Of a DNA stretch of 64,000 bases, positions 34,295 to 43,947 are shown piece after piece. Positions within the stretch are counted from its first letter, which is position 1; the number at the start of each line of letters is the position of its first letter. The notes beneath the pieces were generated by a model, which worked only from the letters and a program-made list of their open reading frames with translations, had not been told where the DNA came from and searched no databases. Both the position numbers and the translations under genes were made by a program. This DNA is from an uncultured Mediterraneibacter sp. (lineage in GTDB: Bacteria; Bacillota; Clostridia; Lachnospirales; Lachnospiraceae): NCBI RefSeq assembly GCF_934330165.1, contig NZ_CAKRGI010000004.1, positions 26,899 to 90,898 on the forward strand, in the 5' to 3' direction.

Positions 34295-36367
34295 ATGGTT
34301 AAATTTGGAAAGAAAGTGGTGAAGTTTCGTGTACCGATTATTATTATCAGTATTTTACTGTTGATACCGGCAACTCTGGGATATATTAATACCAGAGTAA
34401 ATTACGATGTATTGACATATTTGCCGGAAGATATTGAAACGATGCAGGGACAGGATATTCTGGTAAAGGATTTTGGAACAGGAGCATTTTCTATGTTTAT
34501 AGTGGATGGGATGGAGGATAAAGATGTCTCGGCACTGAAGACAAAGATCGAGAATGTCGATCATGTCAGCAAGGTCTTATGGTATGATTCACTGGCAGAT
34601 ATAAGTATGCCAAAGAGTATGCTCACTGAAAAGTTGTATGAAGTATTCAATTCAGATACGGGTACAATGATGGCAATCTTTTTTGATGAAGGAACTTCGT
34701 CAGATGGAACAATGGAGGCAATCGGGGAAATCCGTGAACTGGCAGGAAAGCAGTGTTTTCTGAGCGGAATGTTTGCGATTGTTACGGATACAAAAAATCT
34801 GGCAGAAAAAGAAACTCCGGTCTATGTACTGATTGCGGTTCTTTTGGCGATATTCGTATTAGGTATTACCATGGAATCATTTTTCGTTCCGTTACTTTTT
34901 ATGCTTAGTATTGGTATGGCGATCGTATATAATCTTGGCAGCAACTATTTTCTGGGAGAGATTTCATATATTACCAAAGCACTGGCAGCAGTGTTGCAGT
35001 TAGGTGTGACATTGGATTATTCTATTTTCCTGATGCATAGTTATGAAGAACAGCAGATCCGGTATGATGGAGATAAAGAAAGAGCGATGGCACATGCGAT
35101 TTCGCAGACATTTTCTTCAGTTATCGGAAGTTCGGTTACGACGGTAGCGGGATTTATTGCATTGTGCTTTATGACATTTACTCTGGGAATGGATATCGGA
35201 GTGGTCATGGTAAAAGGTGTTATTTTTGGAGTGTTGGCGTGCGTTACCATTTTGCCGTCCATGATTTTGTGCTGTGATAAGCTCATTGTTAAGACGAAGC
35301 ATAAGCCGTTTTTGCCGGATATCGGGAAGCTTTCGGATAAAGTTACAAAAAGATATCTCGTATATGTAGTGATTTTCCTGGTGCTTTTATTCCCGGCGAT
35401 TTATGGAAATAATCATACCTCTGTTTATTATAATCTGGATGAGACACTTCCGAAGGATCTTCCGAGCATTATCGCAAATGAAAAGCTGAAGGAAGATTAT
35501 GATATGAATACAACGCATATGATCCTTGTTGACAGTTCTACAGAATCAGCGGATGTAGCAAAGATGCTGAATAAAATGGAAAAAGTGGATGGTGTAAAAT
35601 GGGCATTGGGATTAGATTCCCTGATCGGTCCGGCTATTCCGCAAAGTATGATTCCTGAGTCTGTCACAGGAATGTTGAAAAATGATAAGTACCAGCTTGT
35701 ACTTGTCAATTCAGAATATAAAGTAGCGACAGATGAAATTAATGCACAGATCAAAGAACTGAATAAGATTCTTCATACATATGATAAAGGTGGAATGTTG
35801 ATCGGCGAAGGACCGCTGACTGCTGATCTGATCGACATAACGGATACAGATTTTAAGACGGTAAGTGCTGTATCGATTGGAATTATATTTGTTATCATTT
35901 TACTCTTATTTAAATCAGTGTCACTGCCGTTTATTTTAGTAGGTGTTATTGAATTTGCAATTTTTGTCAATATGGGGATCCCATATTATACGGGAACGAA
36001 ACTCCCATTTGTTGCGTCTATTGTAATCGGTACGATTCAGCTTGGTTCGACGGTTGACTATGCTATTTTGATGACAACAAGATATAAAAGAGAAAGAAAT
36101 CATGGAGCAGATAAATATAATGCGATCACGACAGCACATCGTGCATCTGCCCAGTCGATCATGGTCAGTGCATTAAGCTTTTTTGCTGCAACGATCGGTG
36201 TAGGTCTTTATTCCAATATTGATATGATCAGTTCCCTGTGTATCCTGATGGCGAGAGGTGCATTGATCAGTATGGTAGTGGTTATTTTTGTATTGCCATC
36301 GATGTTTATGGTATTTGATAAAATCATAGTAAAGACAAGTAAAGGATTTTTACCGAAAGAAGGATGA
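34295..36367 (+). CDS. MMPL/RND-family transporter (HAE3 type)
   Basis: 690 residues with the duplicated RND plan: one transmembrane helix near residues 12-30, an extracytoplasmic domain to about 175, five to six helices to about 340, then a second similar half. LGVTLDYSIFLMHSYEEQ and LGSTVDYAILMTTRYKRER are the paired TM4-type motifs with the Asp used for proton relay. Members export lipids, peptides or drugs; the substrate here is unknown. Confidence 0.9.
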   Translation: MVKFGKKVVKFRVPIIIISILLLIPATLGYINTRVNYDVLTYLPEDIETMQGQDILVKDFGTGAFSMFIVDGMEDKDVSALKTKIENVDHVSKVLWYDSLADISMPKSMLTEKLYEVFNSDTGTMMAIFFDEGTSSDGTMEAIGEIRELAGKQCFLSGMFAIVTDTKNLAEKETPVYVLIAVLLAIFVLGITMESFFVPLLFMLSIGMAIVYNLGSNYFLGEISYITKALAAVLQLGVTLDYSIFLMHSYEEQQIRYDGDKERAMAHAISQTFSSVIGSSVTTVAGFIALCFMTFTLGMDIGVVMVKGVIFGVLACVTILPSMILCCDKLIVKTKHKPFLPDIGKLSDKVTKRYLVYVVIFLVLLFPAIYGNNHTSVYYNLDETLPKDLPSIIANEKLKEDYDMNTTHMILVDSSTESADVAKMLNKMEKVDGVKWALGLDSLIGPAIPQSMIPESVTGMLKNDKYQLVLVNSEYKVATDEINAQIKELNKILHTYDKGGMLIGEGPLTADLIDITDTDFKTVSAVSIGIIFVIILLLFKSVSLPFILVGVIEFAIFVNMGIPYYTGTKLPFVASIVIGTIQLGSTVDYAILMTTRYKRERNHGADKYNAITTAHRASAQSIMVSALSFFAATIGVGLYSNIDMISSLCILMARGALISMVVVIFVLPSMFMVFDKIIVKTSKGFLPKEG

Positions 36368-36406
36368 TTCAGTTCTTTTAGAAATCATATAAAATGAAAA
36401 GAGCAA

Positions 36407-36452
36407 CCCTGACTGCAAAAAAAATAAGGTGATTTGCAGTCAGGGATTTTTT
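36407..36452 (+). terminator. Terminator after the MMPL gene
   Basis: CCCTGACTGCAAA pairs with TTGCAGTCAGGG, followed by ATTTTTT. Confidence 0.9.
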
Positions 36453-36545
36453 GGTTATCAGAAATACGACAAAAATCCAAAAGCTCTTTTTTATTATGGA
36501 AATTTATGAAATATATATAAATTTGTGGAATCTAAATATTTCCAC

Positions 36546-36574
36546 TTGAAAAAAGAACATACGTTCTATATAAT
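36546..36574 (+). promoter_or_regulatory. SOS promoter with LexA box
   Basis: TTGAAA (36546-36551), 17-base spacer and TATAAT (36569-36574) enclose GAACATACGTTC (36555-36566), a perfect Gram-positive LexA/DinR box. It controls the Y-family polymerase 109 bases downstream. The rest of 36368-36682 shows only the MMPL terminator. Confidence 0.88.
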
Positions 36575-36682
36575 AATATATAAGATGATGCAGATTAGAA
36601 TTTTTGGATCACCAGGGAGCTGGCAAAGGGGATTTAGAGGATCAGATGTTGGTATGATGCACATTCGGGGAGGAACTGTGGG

Positions 36683-38206
36683 ATGAAAGAGAGAACTTAT
36701 ATTGCGATTGATCTGAAGTCATTTTATGCATCCGTGGAATGTGCAGAGAGGGACTTAGATCCACTGACGACAAATCTTGTAGTGGCAGATACATCCCGTA
36801 CTGCGAAGACAATCTGTCTTGCAGTGTCTCCCTCTTTGAAAGCATATGGGATTCCGGGGAGAGCAAGACTTTTTGAAGTGGAGCAGAAAGTCCGGGAAGT
36901 GAATATAGAGCGGAGGCAGAAGATTCAGAAAAGAGAGTTCACGGGAGAATCGACAGATGAAAGGGAACTGGCGGAGAATCCGGAGCTGGAGTTGCAATAT
37001 ATTGCAGCTACACCGAGGATGGCTTTGTATATAGAATACAGCGTCAGAATTTACAGGATTTATCTGAAGTATGTTGCACCGGAAGACATTCATGTGTATT
37101 CTATTGATGAGGTATTTATTGATGCAACTGCCTATCTGAGAACTTATGGGATGACAGCGAAAAAACTGGCTGAGAAGATGATCCGGGACGTGCTGGAGCA
37201 GACGGGGATTACGGCTACTGCGGGGATTGGTACGAATCTGTATTTATGTAAGATTGCGATGGATATTATGGCGAAGCGGGTACAGCCGGATAAGAATGGT
37301 GTGAGGATTGCCTCGCTGGATGAACTGAGTTATCGAAAGCAGTTATGGGATCATCGACCACTGACAGATTTTTGGAGAGTCGGAAGAGGCTATATGAAAA
37401 AGCTGGAAGAGAACGGTCTTTATACGATGGGAGATATTGCGAGGTGTTCCGTGGGAACCCCGGAAGATTTTTATAATGAAGATCTTCTTTATCGGCTTTT
37501 TGGAGTGAATGCAGAACTGCTGATCGATCATGCATGGGGATGGGAGCCATGCACAATGCAAGAGATAAAAAAGTATAAGCCCTCTGCGAACAGCTTGGGT
37601 TCAGGTCAGGTGCTGCAGTGTCCGTATCCTTATGAGAAGGCACTGCTGGTTGTCAGAGAAATGGCAGACCAGCTTGCACTGGAACTGGTGGACAAAGAAC
37701 TGGTGACAGATCAGATTGTACTTACGGTTGGATATGATATTGAGAATCTGAGAAATCCGTCTATACGTGGCAGATATCATGGCGAAGTAAAAAAAGATCA
37801 TTATGGCAGGCTGGTACCGAAGCATGCACATGGGAGAGCCAACCTGCCGACAGCAACTTCCTCTGCGAAGGAGATTCTTGAGGCGGTTACCGGACTGTAT
37901 GAAGAAATTGTAAATCCGCTTTTATTTGTGCGACGGATTTCACTTACTGCCAATAAGGTGGTCAGTGAAAAAGATGTTACTGTGGGTCAGAGTTTTGAAC
38001 AGTTGGATCTGTTTACGGATTATGCAGCACTGGAAGTAAAGAAAAAAGAAGTGCAGGAAGAGAGAAACCGGGAAAAAAGTGTTCAGAAAGCGGTTTTGGA
38101 TATAAAAAAGAAGTACGGGAAGAATGCGGTATTAAAAGGAATGAGTCTGATTGAAGGTGCGACAGCCGTTGCGAGGAACCGGCAGATCGGTGGACATAAG
38201 GCATAA
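36683..38206 (+). CDS. Y-family DNA polymerase (UmuC/DinB-like)
   Basis: 507 residues. The start follows GGGGAGG. YIAIDLKSFYASVECAERDLDP holds the first metal Asp and the steric-gate region, and VYSIDEVFIDAT holds the Asp-Glu pair in the palm. Helix-hairpin-helix and little-finger regions follow. It carries out translesion synthesis under SOS control, as the LexA box shows. The C-terminus is extended relative to DinB, like the YqjW/UvrX group that pairs with YolD proteins. Confidence 0.92.
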   Translation: MKERTYIAIDLKSFYASVECAERDLDPLTTNLVVADTSRTAKTICLAVSPSLKAYGIPGRARLFEVEQKVREVNIERRQKIQKREFTGESTDERELAENPELELQYIAATPRMALYIEYSVRIYRIYLKYVAPEDIHVYSIDEVFIDATAYLRTYGMTAKKLAEKMIRDVLEQTGITATAGIGTNLYLCKIAMDIMAKRVQPDKNGVRIASLDELSYRKQLWDHRPLTDFWRVGRGYMKKLEENGLYTMGDIARCSVGTPEDFYNEDLLYRLFGVNAELLIDHAWGWEPCTMQEIKKYKPSANSLGSGQVLQCPYPYEKALLVVREMADQLALELVDKELVTDQIVLTVGYDIENLRNPSIRGRYHGEVKKDHYGRLVPKHAHGRANLPTATSSAKEILEAVTGLYEEIVNPLLFVRRISLTANKVVSEKDVTVGQSFEQLDLFTDYAALEVKKKEVQEERNREKSVQKAVLDIKKKYGKNAVLKGMSLIEGATAVARNRQIGGHKA

Positions 38207-38223
38207 AGAGAGGGGAATCGAAG

Positions 38224-38427
38224 ATGAAAGAAGCTGGAACTGGAAGTGCCTATGAGGAACTTCTCTATTTGCCACACCATGTGTCAGATGTGCATCCGAG
38301 AATGGCAATGATTGACAGGGCAGCCCAGTTTGCACCGTTTGCGGCACTGACAGGTTATGAGGAGGCCGTGGATGAATGTATAAAAAGAATGGAAGAGGAA
38401 GTGGAGAATGAATATGGTAAAGATTGA
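38224..38427 (+). CDS. YolD-like partner of the Y-family polymerase
   Basis: 67 residues with LYLPHHVSDVHPRMAMIDRAAQFAPFAALTGY, the motif of small proteins that follow Y-family polymerases in Clostridia. YolD-type proteins are thought to regulate their polymerase partner, as UmuD does in E. coli. It starts 18 bases after the polymerase stop and overlaps the next gene by about 14 bases. Confidence 0.82.
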   Translation: MKEAGTGSAYEELLYLPHHVSDVHPRMAMIDRAAQFAPFAALTGYEEAVDECIKRMEEEVENEYGKD

Positions 38428-39361
38428 TTTGATAACGGGATTCCTTGGGTCAGGTAAGACTACATTTATAAAAAAATATGCCACGTATCTGATGAGAAAA
38501 GGCTTGAATATAGGTATTTTGGAAAATGATCATGGTGCAGTCAATGTAGATATGATGTTATTGCAGGAACTAAGAGGAGATCAGTGTGAATTGGAGATGA
38601 TTTCAGGAGGCTGTGATGCAGAGACGCACAGACGAAGATTCCGTACCAAGCTTATTTCAATGGGAATGTGTGGGTATGACAGGGTTCTGGTCGAACCGTC
38701 AGGAATTTATGATATTGATGAATTTTTTGATGTACTCCGGGACGAACCATTGGATCGCTGGTATGAGATTGGCAATGTGATTGCAGTAGTAAATGCAGGT
38801 CTGGAAGAGTCATTATCAGATCAGGCAGAATTTCTTCTTGCATCGGAAGTTGCAGATGCCGGAAGTATTGTTCTGAGCAGAAGTCAGGAAGTGCCTGTGA
38901 CGAAGCAGGATGCGACCATAGAGCATCTGAACCGGTCTCTGGTGAAGTTTGGCTGCAGACGGCAGATAAAAGGGGATGAGGTGTTAAGATTTCCATGGAA
39001 TGAATGGACAGAAAGAGAGTTTGAACGGGTCTTGAATGGCGGCTACTGTACAGAGAGTTACAGAAAGCCGGAATACAGGGAAGATCAGGGCTTTCAGTCT
39101 TTGTATTATATGAATCTTCAGATAAAGAAAGAAGAATTGAAAGAAAAGATCAAAGAGGCATTGAAAGATCCGGCCTGTGGAAAGCTTTTCCGGATTAAGG
39201 GATTTATGCAGGATGAGAATGAAAAGTGGATCGAACTAAATGCGACGCAGTATGAAATTCAGATGAACCCGGTCGGGGAGGGACAGAATGTACTGATCGT
39301 GATCGGTGAAGGATTGGAGGAGGATGCACTTGCAAAATACTTTGGAACTCCTGCCAGATAG
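38414..39361 (+). CDS. COG0523 (CobW-like) GTPase without the CxCC motif
   Basis: 315 residues from the ATG at 38414 (seven bases after GTGGAG; an ATG at 38408 is possible). LITGFLGSGKTTFIKK is the P-loop and VLVEPSGIYD the Walker B-type motif. Where metal-chaperone members have GCxCC this one has GGCDAE, so the metal-transfer cysteines are missing. Family members deliver metals using GTP. This divergent copy may not bind metal. It is coupled to the next unknown gene by a 38-base overlap. Confidence 0.82.
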   Translation: MVKIDLITGFLGSGKTTFIKKYATYLMRKGLNIGILENDHGAVNVDMMLLQELRGDQCELEMISGGCDAETHRRRFRTKLISMGMCGYDRVLVEPSGIYDIDEFFDVLRDEPLDRWYEIGNVIAVVNAGLEESLSDQAEFLLASEVADAGSIVLSRSQEVPVTKQDATIEHLNRSLVKFGCRRQIKGDEVLRFPWNEWTEREFERVLNGGYCTESYRKPEYREDQGFQSLYYMNLQIKKEELKEKIKEALKDPACGKLFRIKGFMQDENEKWIELNATQYEIQMNPVGEGQNVLIVIGEGLEEDALAKYFGTPAR

Positions 39362-40313
39362 TAATCCGGTCGCATTTGAAAGACTGCTGGAATTGACAGA
39401 TCAGGGGCAGTTTGAATTGATTTATCCTGATGATCTGAAGCAGGGGGAAATTCGTCTGATCTATATGATGAATGATGCAGCGGAAAGTTTTCTTGCATTT
39501 GAACAGGCAAGGATGAAGGGAAAGTATAAAAAGGATTTTGAAGGTGAAATCGAAGCAGAACTGCATTTGATGAAAGATCAGCAGGAATACGGGTTAATCA
39601 TCAGGCAGGCGGAAAATGTATTTACTCTTTTCTTCAGAAATCTGACAGTAGAAACCAGGCTTTATAACTATGGAGAAATTGGTCACTTCTGGATCAGTGG
39701 TTATGAGTATCTGAGGCAGATTGAGTATAAAGCATCAATCATCAGAGATAAAAGAGAATATCTCGGAAATGATTTCTGTAATGAGACGGAACGGAAACTT
39801 GCAGAGCTTGCAGATTTTCCACCTTTGAATTATTGTTGTTATCCGTCAGTTTCAGAGCAGTATATTTTTTACCGGGATGATCCGTGGAGTCCGTCTGAAG
39901 CGGCAATGGATGTCATGGAAGAACTGCTGGAAAAAGTAGATGACCGGAGAATGCTCAGAATATTGAGACTTTACCGAAGACATCCATATAAGGTATTGGC
40001 ACGCTATATGGCAAGAATGTTCCACAGGAGTTCGCATGATAAGATTGTTGATCTTTTGCAGGAAATGATTGTAGAAGCTGCGAAGACGTATCCGAAGAGA
40101 AGATTGCAGACAGATGAAAAAGTGCGGTATGAGAAGCTGCGAAAAAAAGCGGAAATGAGAAAAAATGAACTGGAGTCGCAGGGAATCAGAGCAACGATCT
40201 TCTGCGAAGAACCATTTGAAGCGGTCAGGGATTCGGTTGATCTTAAAGTATATCTTATGATCTGGAAGAGAAGAACTTTTAATAGAAAAGTAAGAATTGA
40301 AGAGATCATTTAA
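39324..40313 (+). CDS. Unknown protein coupled to the COG0523 GTPase
   Basis: About 329 residues. The start is taken at ATG 39324, three bases after GGAGG, with TTG 39330 an alternative. The protein is soluble, rich in charged and aromatic residues (LRQIEYKASIIRDKREYLG; DRRMLRILRLYRRHPYKVLA). It may belong to the DUF3878 group, recalled only from general resemblance. Its start lies inside the GTPase gene, so the two are probably made in fixed ratio and act together. Confidence 0.6.
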   Translation: MHLQNTLELLPDSNPVAFERLLELTDQGQFELIYPDDLKQGEIRLIYMMNDAAESFLAFEQARMKGKYKKDFEGEIEAELHLMKDQQEYGLIIRQAENVFTLFFRNLTVETRLYNYGEIGHFWISGYEYLRQIEYKASIIRDKREYLGNDFCNETERKLAELADFPPLNYCCYPSVSEQYIFYRDDPWSPSEAAMDVMEELLEKVDDRRMLRILRLYRRHPYKVLARYMARMFHRSSHDKIVDLLQEMIVEAAKTYPKRRLQTDEKVRYEKLRKKAEMRKNELESQGIRATIFCEEPFEAVRDSVDLKVYLMIWKRRTFNRKVRIEEII

Positions 40314-40342
40314 TTGTTATCTGAAGACGGATGGAGTATAAT
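40314..40342 (+). promoter_or_regulatory. Promoter for the asparagine synthetase-like gene
   Basis: TTGTTA (40314-40319), 17-base spacer and TATAAT (40337-40342), 64 bases before the start codon. Confidence 0.7.
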
Positions 40343-40405
40343 AAGCAGTGGTCAGATCGTGACTTAAGATAAAGATTGGATTTTTATTAAAGAGAGGATA
40401 CACGT

Positions 40406-41944
40406 ATGATAACAGTAAAAGAATACAGAGGACATATTCGTAACTGGGAAGAACTTTGTGAAAGATTGGGAATTGATCTGTCTCTTTCAAGAGAAGAGCG
40501 GGAAAAAGAAATTCTGATCAAAGCGTATCAGACATGGGGCTATGAGATGGCAGACCATATGTATGGAATGTTTGCATTTGCTCTTTGGGATGATGAAGAG
40601 AAGAAGCTGTTCTGTCTGAGAGATCAGTTTGGCACAAAGCCATTCTATTATTATGAGACAGAGGACGGACAGCTTCTGTACGGTACAATGATCCGTGATA
40701 TTATGAAGCAGCCTGGTTTTGTGAAAGAATTGAATGAGGAAATGCTGCAGTTATATCTGAGTCTTACATATGTAGCCGGTGAGAATACGTTTTTCAGAGG
40801 TCTGAAGAAGCTGATGCCGGGACGTTATCTGATCTGGCAGAATGGCAGACTTACAATTAAAAGATACTGGAAGCCTGAATTTCATCCGGATGAGAGTAAA
40901 TCTCTTGAAGACTGGGCAGATGAGATTCATTCCACGATCCAGGAGATCATGCCGGAAGTGAAGACTGCGGATGAGAAAGTAGAGTCTTTCCTTTCAGGTG
41001 GTGTAGATTCTTCCTATGTACTTGCAATGTCTGATGCAGAGCAGGCTGACGGATGTGGATATGAAGAGGAGAGATTTGATGAATCTGTTCTTGCAGAAAA
41101 GACTGCAAAGATTCTTGGAAGAAAGTTCTCAAGGAGTCTGATCACACCGGAGCAGTTCTTTGATATTGTACCATATGTGATGTATAATATGGAGCAGCCG
41201 TTAGGTGATGCATCTGCGATTGTATTTACGCTTGGATGTAATGCAACGGCAGAGCATACAAAAATCTGCTATTCCGGAGAGGGTGCGGATGAATTTTTTG
41301 GTGGATATAATATGTACCGTAATGCAGAGCGTTATGGGGAGAATCTGAAGACGTTCTATGTTGGAAATACGAACATCATGAAAGAAGATGAGAAAAAGAA
41401 GATTCTGAAAAAGTATGACCCGGATGTACTCCCGATCGAAGTGGCAAGAGAAATTTATGAGGAGACAGAAGGACTCGATCCGCTGTCAAAGATGTCAGAT
41501 GTAGATATTCAGATCTGGCTGGAGGGAGATATTTACCTGAACGTTGATAAGATGAGTACGGCAGCAGGACTGGAGATCCGTATGCCACTGACAGACAGAA
41601 GGATTTTTGACATTGCGTCCCGTATGCCTTCAAGATATAAAGTGAATGAAGAGCAGAATAAGGTGGCGTTCCGTACAGCCGCAGCGAAGGTGTTGCCGGA
41701 AGAGATTGCTTTCCGCAAGAAACTTGGATTTATTGTTCCGATTCGTATTTGGATGGCTGACGACAGATATAATCAGGATGTAAGACGGTTGTTCAACAGT
41801 GAGATTGCAGAGAAATTTTTTGATGTGGAGGCAATCAATGAAATTTTTGCTGACTATGTTGGTGGAAATTCTGATAACTGGAGAAAGGTATGGACGATCT
41901 ACACATTCCTTGTATGGTATGAGGAGTATTTTATAAAGAGATAA
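40406..41944 (+). CDS. Asparagine synthetase B lacking the N-terminal glutaminase cysteine
   Basis: 512 residues. The protein begins (MITVKEYRGHIRNWEELCE) at a point matching about residue 70 of normal AsnB, so the MCGI start with the nucleophile Cys is absent. No remnant of it occurs upstream, and a ribosome site (GAGAGGA) and promoter serve this start. The later glutaminase-fold part (MYGMFAFALWD) and the synthetase domain with FLSGGVDSSYVLAMS and CYSGEGADEFFGGY are intact. It may use free ammonia to amidate aspartate or another acid. This is a real short form rather than a frameshift, as far as the sequence shows. Confidence 0.88.
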   Translation: MITVKEYRGHIRNWEELCERLGIDLSLSREEREKEILIKAYQTWGYEMADHMYGMFAFALWDDEEKKLFCLRDQFGTKPFYYYETEDGQLLYGTMIRDIMKQPGFVKELNEEMLQLYLSLTYVAGENTFFRGLKKLMPGRYLIWQNGRLTIKRYWKPEFHPDESKSLEDWADEIHSTIQEIMPEVKTADEKVESFLSGGVDSSYVLAMSDAEQADGCGYEEERFDESVLAEKTAKILGRKFSRSLITPEQFFDIVPYVMYNMEQPLGDASAIVFTLGCNATAEHTKICYSGEGADEFFGGYNMYRNAERYGENLKTFYVGNTNIMKEDEKKKILKKYDPDVLPIEVAREIYEETEGLDPLSKMSDVDIQIWLEGDIYLNVDKMSTAAGLEIRMPLTDRRIFDIASRMPSRYKVNEEQNKVAFRTAAAKVLPEEIAFRKKLGFIVPIRIWMADDRYNQDVRRLFNSEIAEKFFDVEAINEIFADYVGGNSDNWRKVWTIYTFLVWYEEYFIKR

Positions 41945-41982
41945 GCTGGCAGCAAAGTGTAGAACGTTGCAGAGATAAAAAG

Positions 41983-42024
41983 GAAACCGCAGAAGTAAAA
42001 TAAGACTTCTGCGGTTTCTTTTTT
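41983..42024. terminator. Bidirectional terminator between asnB-like and hemolysin-III genes
   Basis: GAAACCGCAGAAGT pairs perfectly with ACTTCTGCGGTTTC; T runs stand on one side and A runs on the other, so it serves both converging genes. Confidence 0.92.
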
Positions 42025-42043
42025 CGTTTCATGGGAAAAAGAA

Positions 42044-42703
42044 TTATGGAAGAAGAAAGGCATACATAACAACAAAGTGGCACATACTTCCTCCCATTAC
42101 AAAGAGATGAAAGATCTCATGGCTGCCGAAATTTTTATGACGGCTGTTGAATATAGGAAGTTTCAATGCATAGATCACTCCACCTACAGTATAAATAATT
42201 CCTCCGGTAAGAAGCCATGCAAAAGCGGCAGAGGACATATTGTTGAGGATCTGAGAAAAAGCCAGAACACAGGTCCATCCCATACCAATGTAGAGGACAG
42301 AGGAGATCCATTTCGGACAAAACACCCAAAATGCCTTGATCAAAATGCCGGCAATTGCAAATGCCCATACAATGCAAAGAAGCGTGATGCCACGAGTCCC
42401 TTTTACTACAAGGAGGCATACCGGTGTATAGCTTCCTGCAATCAGAATGGAGATCATCATATGATCGATCTTTTTCAAAATAGTATTTACTTTTGGTGAG
42501 ATATCAAAAGTATGATACGTTGTACTTGCAGCATATAATAAAATCAGACTGATCGCATAGACTGTAAGAGATCCAATGTAGATCCGGCTTGGTTCATGTG
42601 CAGCCTTGATAAGGAGCGGTACTGCCGCAAAGATTGCCATGAGCATACCGATAAAATGAGTGATCGCACTTCCGGGATCTTTAATATGATGTCTTTTTTT
42701 CAT
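42044..42703 (-). CDS. Hemolysin III / PAQR-family membrane protein
   Basis: 219 residues with about seven transmembrane helices. SAITHFIGMLMAIF at the start, STTYHTF, and SHEIFHLFVMGGSMCHFVVMY at the end carry the conserved Ser and His residues that bind zinc in PAQR proteins. Family role is in membrane lipid homeostasis or hydrolysis; hemolytic activity is not implied. It lies downstream of the carbamate kinase gene but behind a terminator. Confidence 0.92.
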   Translation of the reverse strand: MKKRHHIKDPGSAITHFIGMLMAIFAAVPLLIKAAHEPSRIYIGSLTVYAISLILLYAASTTYHTFDISPKVNTILKKIDHMMISILIAGSYTPVCLLVVKGTRGITLLCIVWAFAIAGILIKAFWVFCPKWISSVLYIGMGWTCVLAFSQILNNMSSAAFAWLLTGGIIYTVGGVIYALKLPIFNSRHKNFGSHEIFHLFVMGGSMCHFVVMYAFLLP

Positions 42704-42820
42704 AATAACATACCTCCAATATATTGATGAAACAACAAGTGGTTTTCAATACTACATTTAACGTATGCATATATAATAGCATGTATTCATGAAAAATCAA
42801 GAGGAGATTAAAAAAATATG

Positions 42821-42855
42821 AAAAAAGCCAGATACAAATGTTGTACCTGACTTTT
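42821..42855. terminator. Terminator after carbamate kinase
   Basis: AAAAGCCAGATACAA and TTGTACCTGACTTTT pair with two mismatches around ATG. On the minus strand the hairpin ends in a T run. Confidence 0.75.
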
Positions 42856-42936
42856 GCAATTCAAAAATATTATAAAGATCGTATGGATTCCGATATCAAT
42901 ATAAAATCTGAATCTCTACGGAAATCCACGGGAAAA

Positions 42937-43866
42937 CTATCGAATGACAGTTCCTGTCTTGCCTTTTAATGCATCCGTTACTTTATCAAAAGAAGTAATG
43001 TAAGCACTGCGCCCCTCGCATTCTTCTACGAAATCAACAGAAGCACGGAATTTAGGAAGCATATTGTAAATTCCAAAATGTCCTTCTTCCATATAAGTCT
43101 TAGCCTGCTCTGCTGTGATCTCTCCCAGCGGTTCTTCGTCTTCCTGTCCGAGATTAATGCAGACTTTTTCGACATTTGTAAGGATGATGAGCATTTCGGC
43201 GTCAATTCCCTCTGCAAGCTTTCCGGCTGCAAGATCTTTTTCAATGACGGCACTTGCACCTCGGAGATGGTTGTCCTGCTCCAACACCGGGATTCCACCG
43301 CCTCCGGCAGCAATTACAACCTGATTAGCATCAAGAAGTGCCTTGACGGCATCCAGCTCGACGATTTTTACAGGATTTGGTGCGGATACGACACGACGGA
43401 ACCCCTTGCCCGGCTCTTCAATCACATAATTTCCTTTTTTACGCTCTTCATTTGCCTCCTGTGCATTCATATAGCGTCCGAGAACTTTGGTCGGTGTATA
43501 GAAAGCTTCATCATATGGATCGACAATTACCTGGGTGAGAACAGTACTGACAGTTCTGTAGATTCCACGATTAAGAAGTTCCTCACGGATTCCGTTCTGA
43601 AGGTCATAACCGATATATCCCTGGCTCATGGCTGAGCAGACAGACATAGGAGCCGGTGTATAGTCTGTATGGGCTTTTGCAAATTCATTCATGGCTGTGT
43701 GTATCATGCCAAGCTGAGGCGCATTGCTGTGCGTGATCGCAACCTGATAGCCTTCCTCGATAAGGTCTGCGATACATTTGGCAGTATGCTTTACTGCGGT
43801 CTTCTGTTCTGGAAGTGTAGTACCAAGTGCACGGTGTCCCAGTGCAACAACAACTCTTTTTTTCAT
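42937..43866 (-). CDS. arcC: Carbamate kinase
   Basis: 309 residues. VVVALGHRALG at the start, ITHSNAPQLG, VVSAPNPVKIVE and IAAGGGGIPVL are carbamate kinase motifs of the amino-acid-kinase fold. It makes ATP from carbamoyl phosphate. In the N-terminal loop the common GGNAL reads GHRAL. No arginine deiminase or ornithine transcarbamylase gene is adjacent, so it may serve purine or agmatine degradation or stand alone. Confidence 0.92.
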   Translation of the reverse strand: MKKRVVVALGHRALGTTLPEQKTAVKHTAKCIADLIEEGYQVAITHSNAPQLGMIHTAMNEFAKAHTDYTPAPMSVCSAMSQGYIGYDLQNGIREELLNRGIYRTVSTVLTQVIVDPYDEAFYTPTKVLGRYMNAQEANEERKKGNYVIEEPGKGFRRVVSAPNPVKIVELDAVKALLDANQVVIAAGGGGIPVLEQDNHLRGASAVIEKDLAAGKLAEGIDAEMLIILTNVEKVCINLGQEDEEPLGEITAEQAKTYMEEGHFGIYNMLPKFRASVDFVEECEGRSAYITSFDKVTDALKGKTGTVIR

Positions 43867-43947
43867 AATAATTTTCCTTTCGTTTCAAATTTTCAAGCCA
43901 ATAACTAATTAAATTTTACTATTTTTTTTAGATGAAATCAATATTTC

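Noticed and set aside
40314..40405. Frameshifted N-terminal half of asnB upstream
   Set aside because: No glutaminase-like residues occur in any frame upstream; instead there is a promoter and a ribosome site for the short form.
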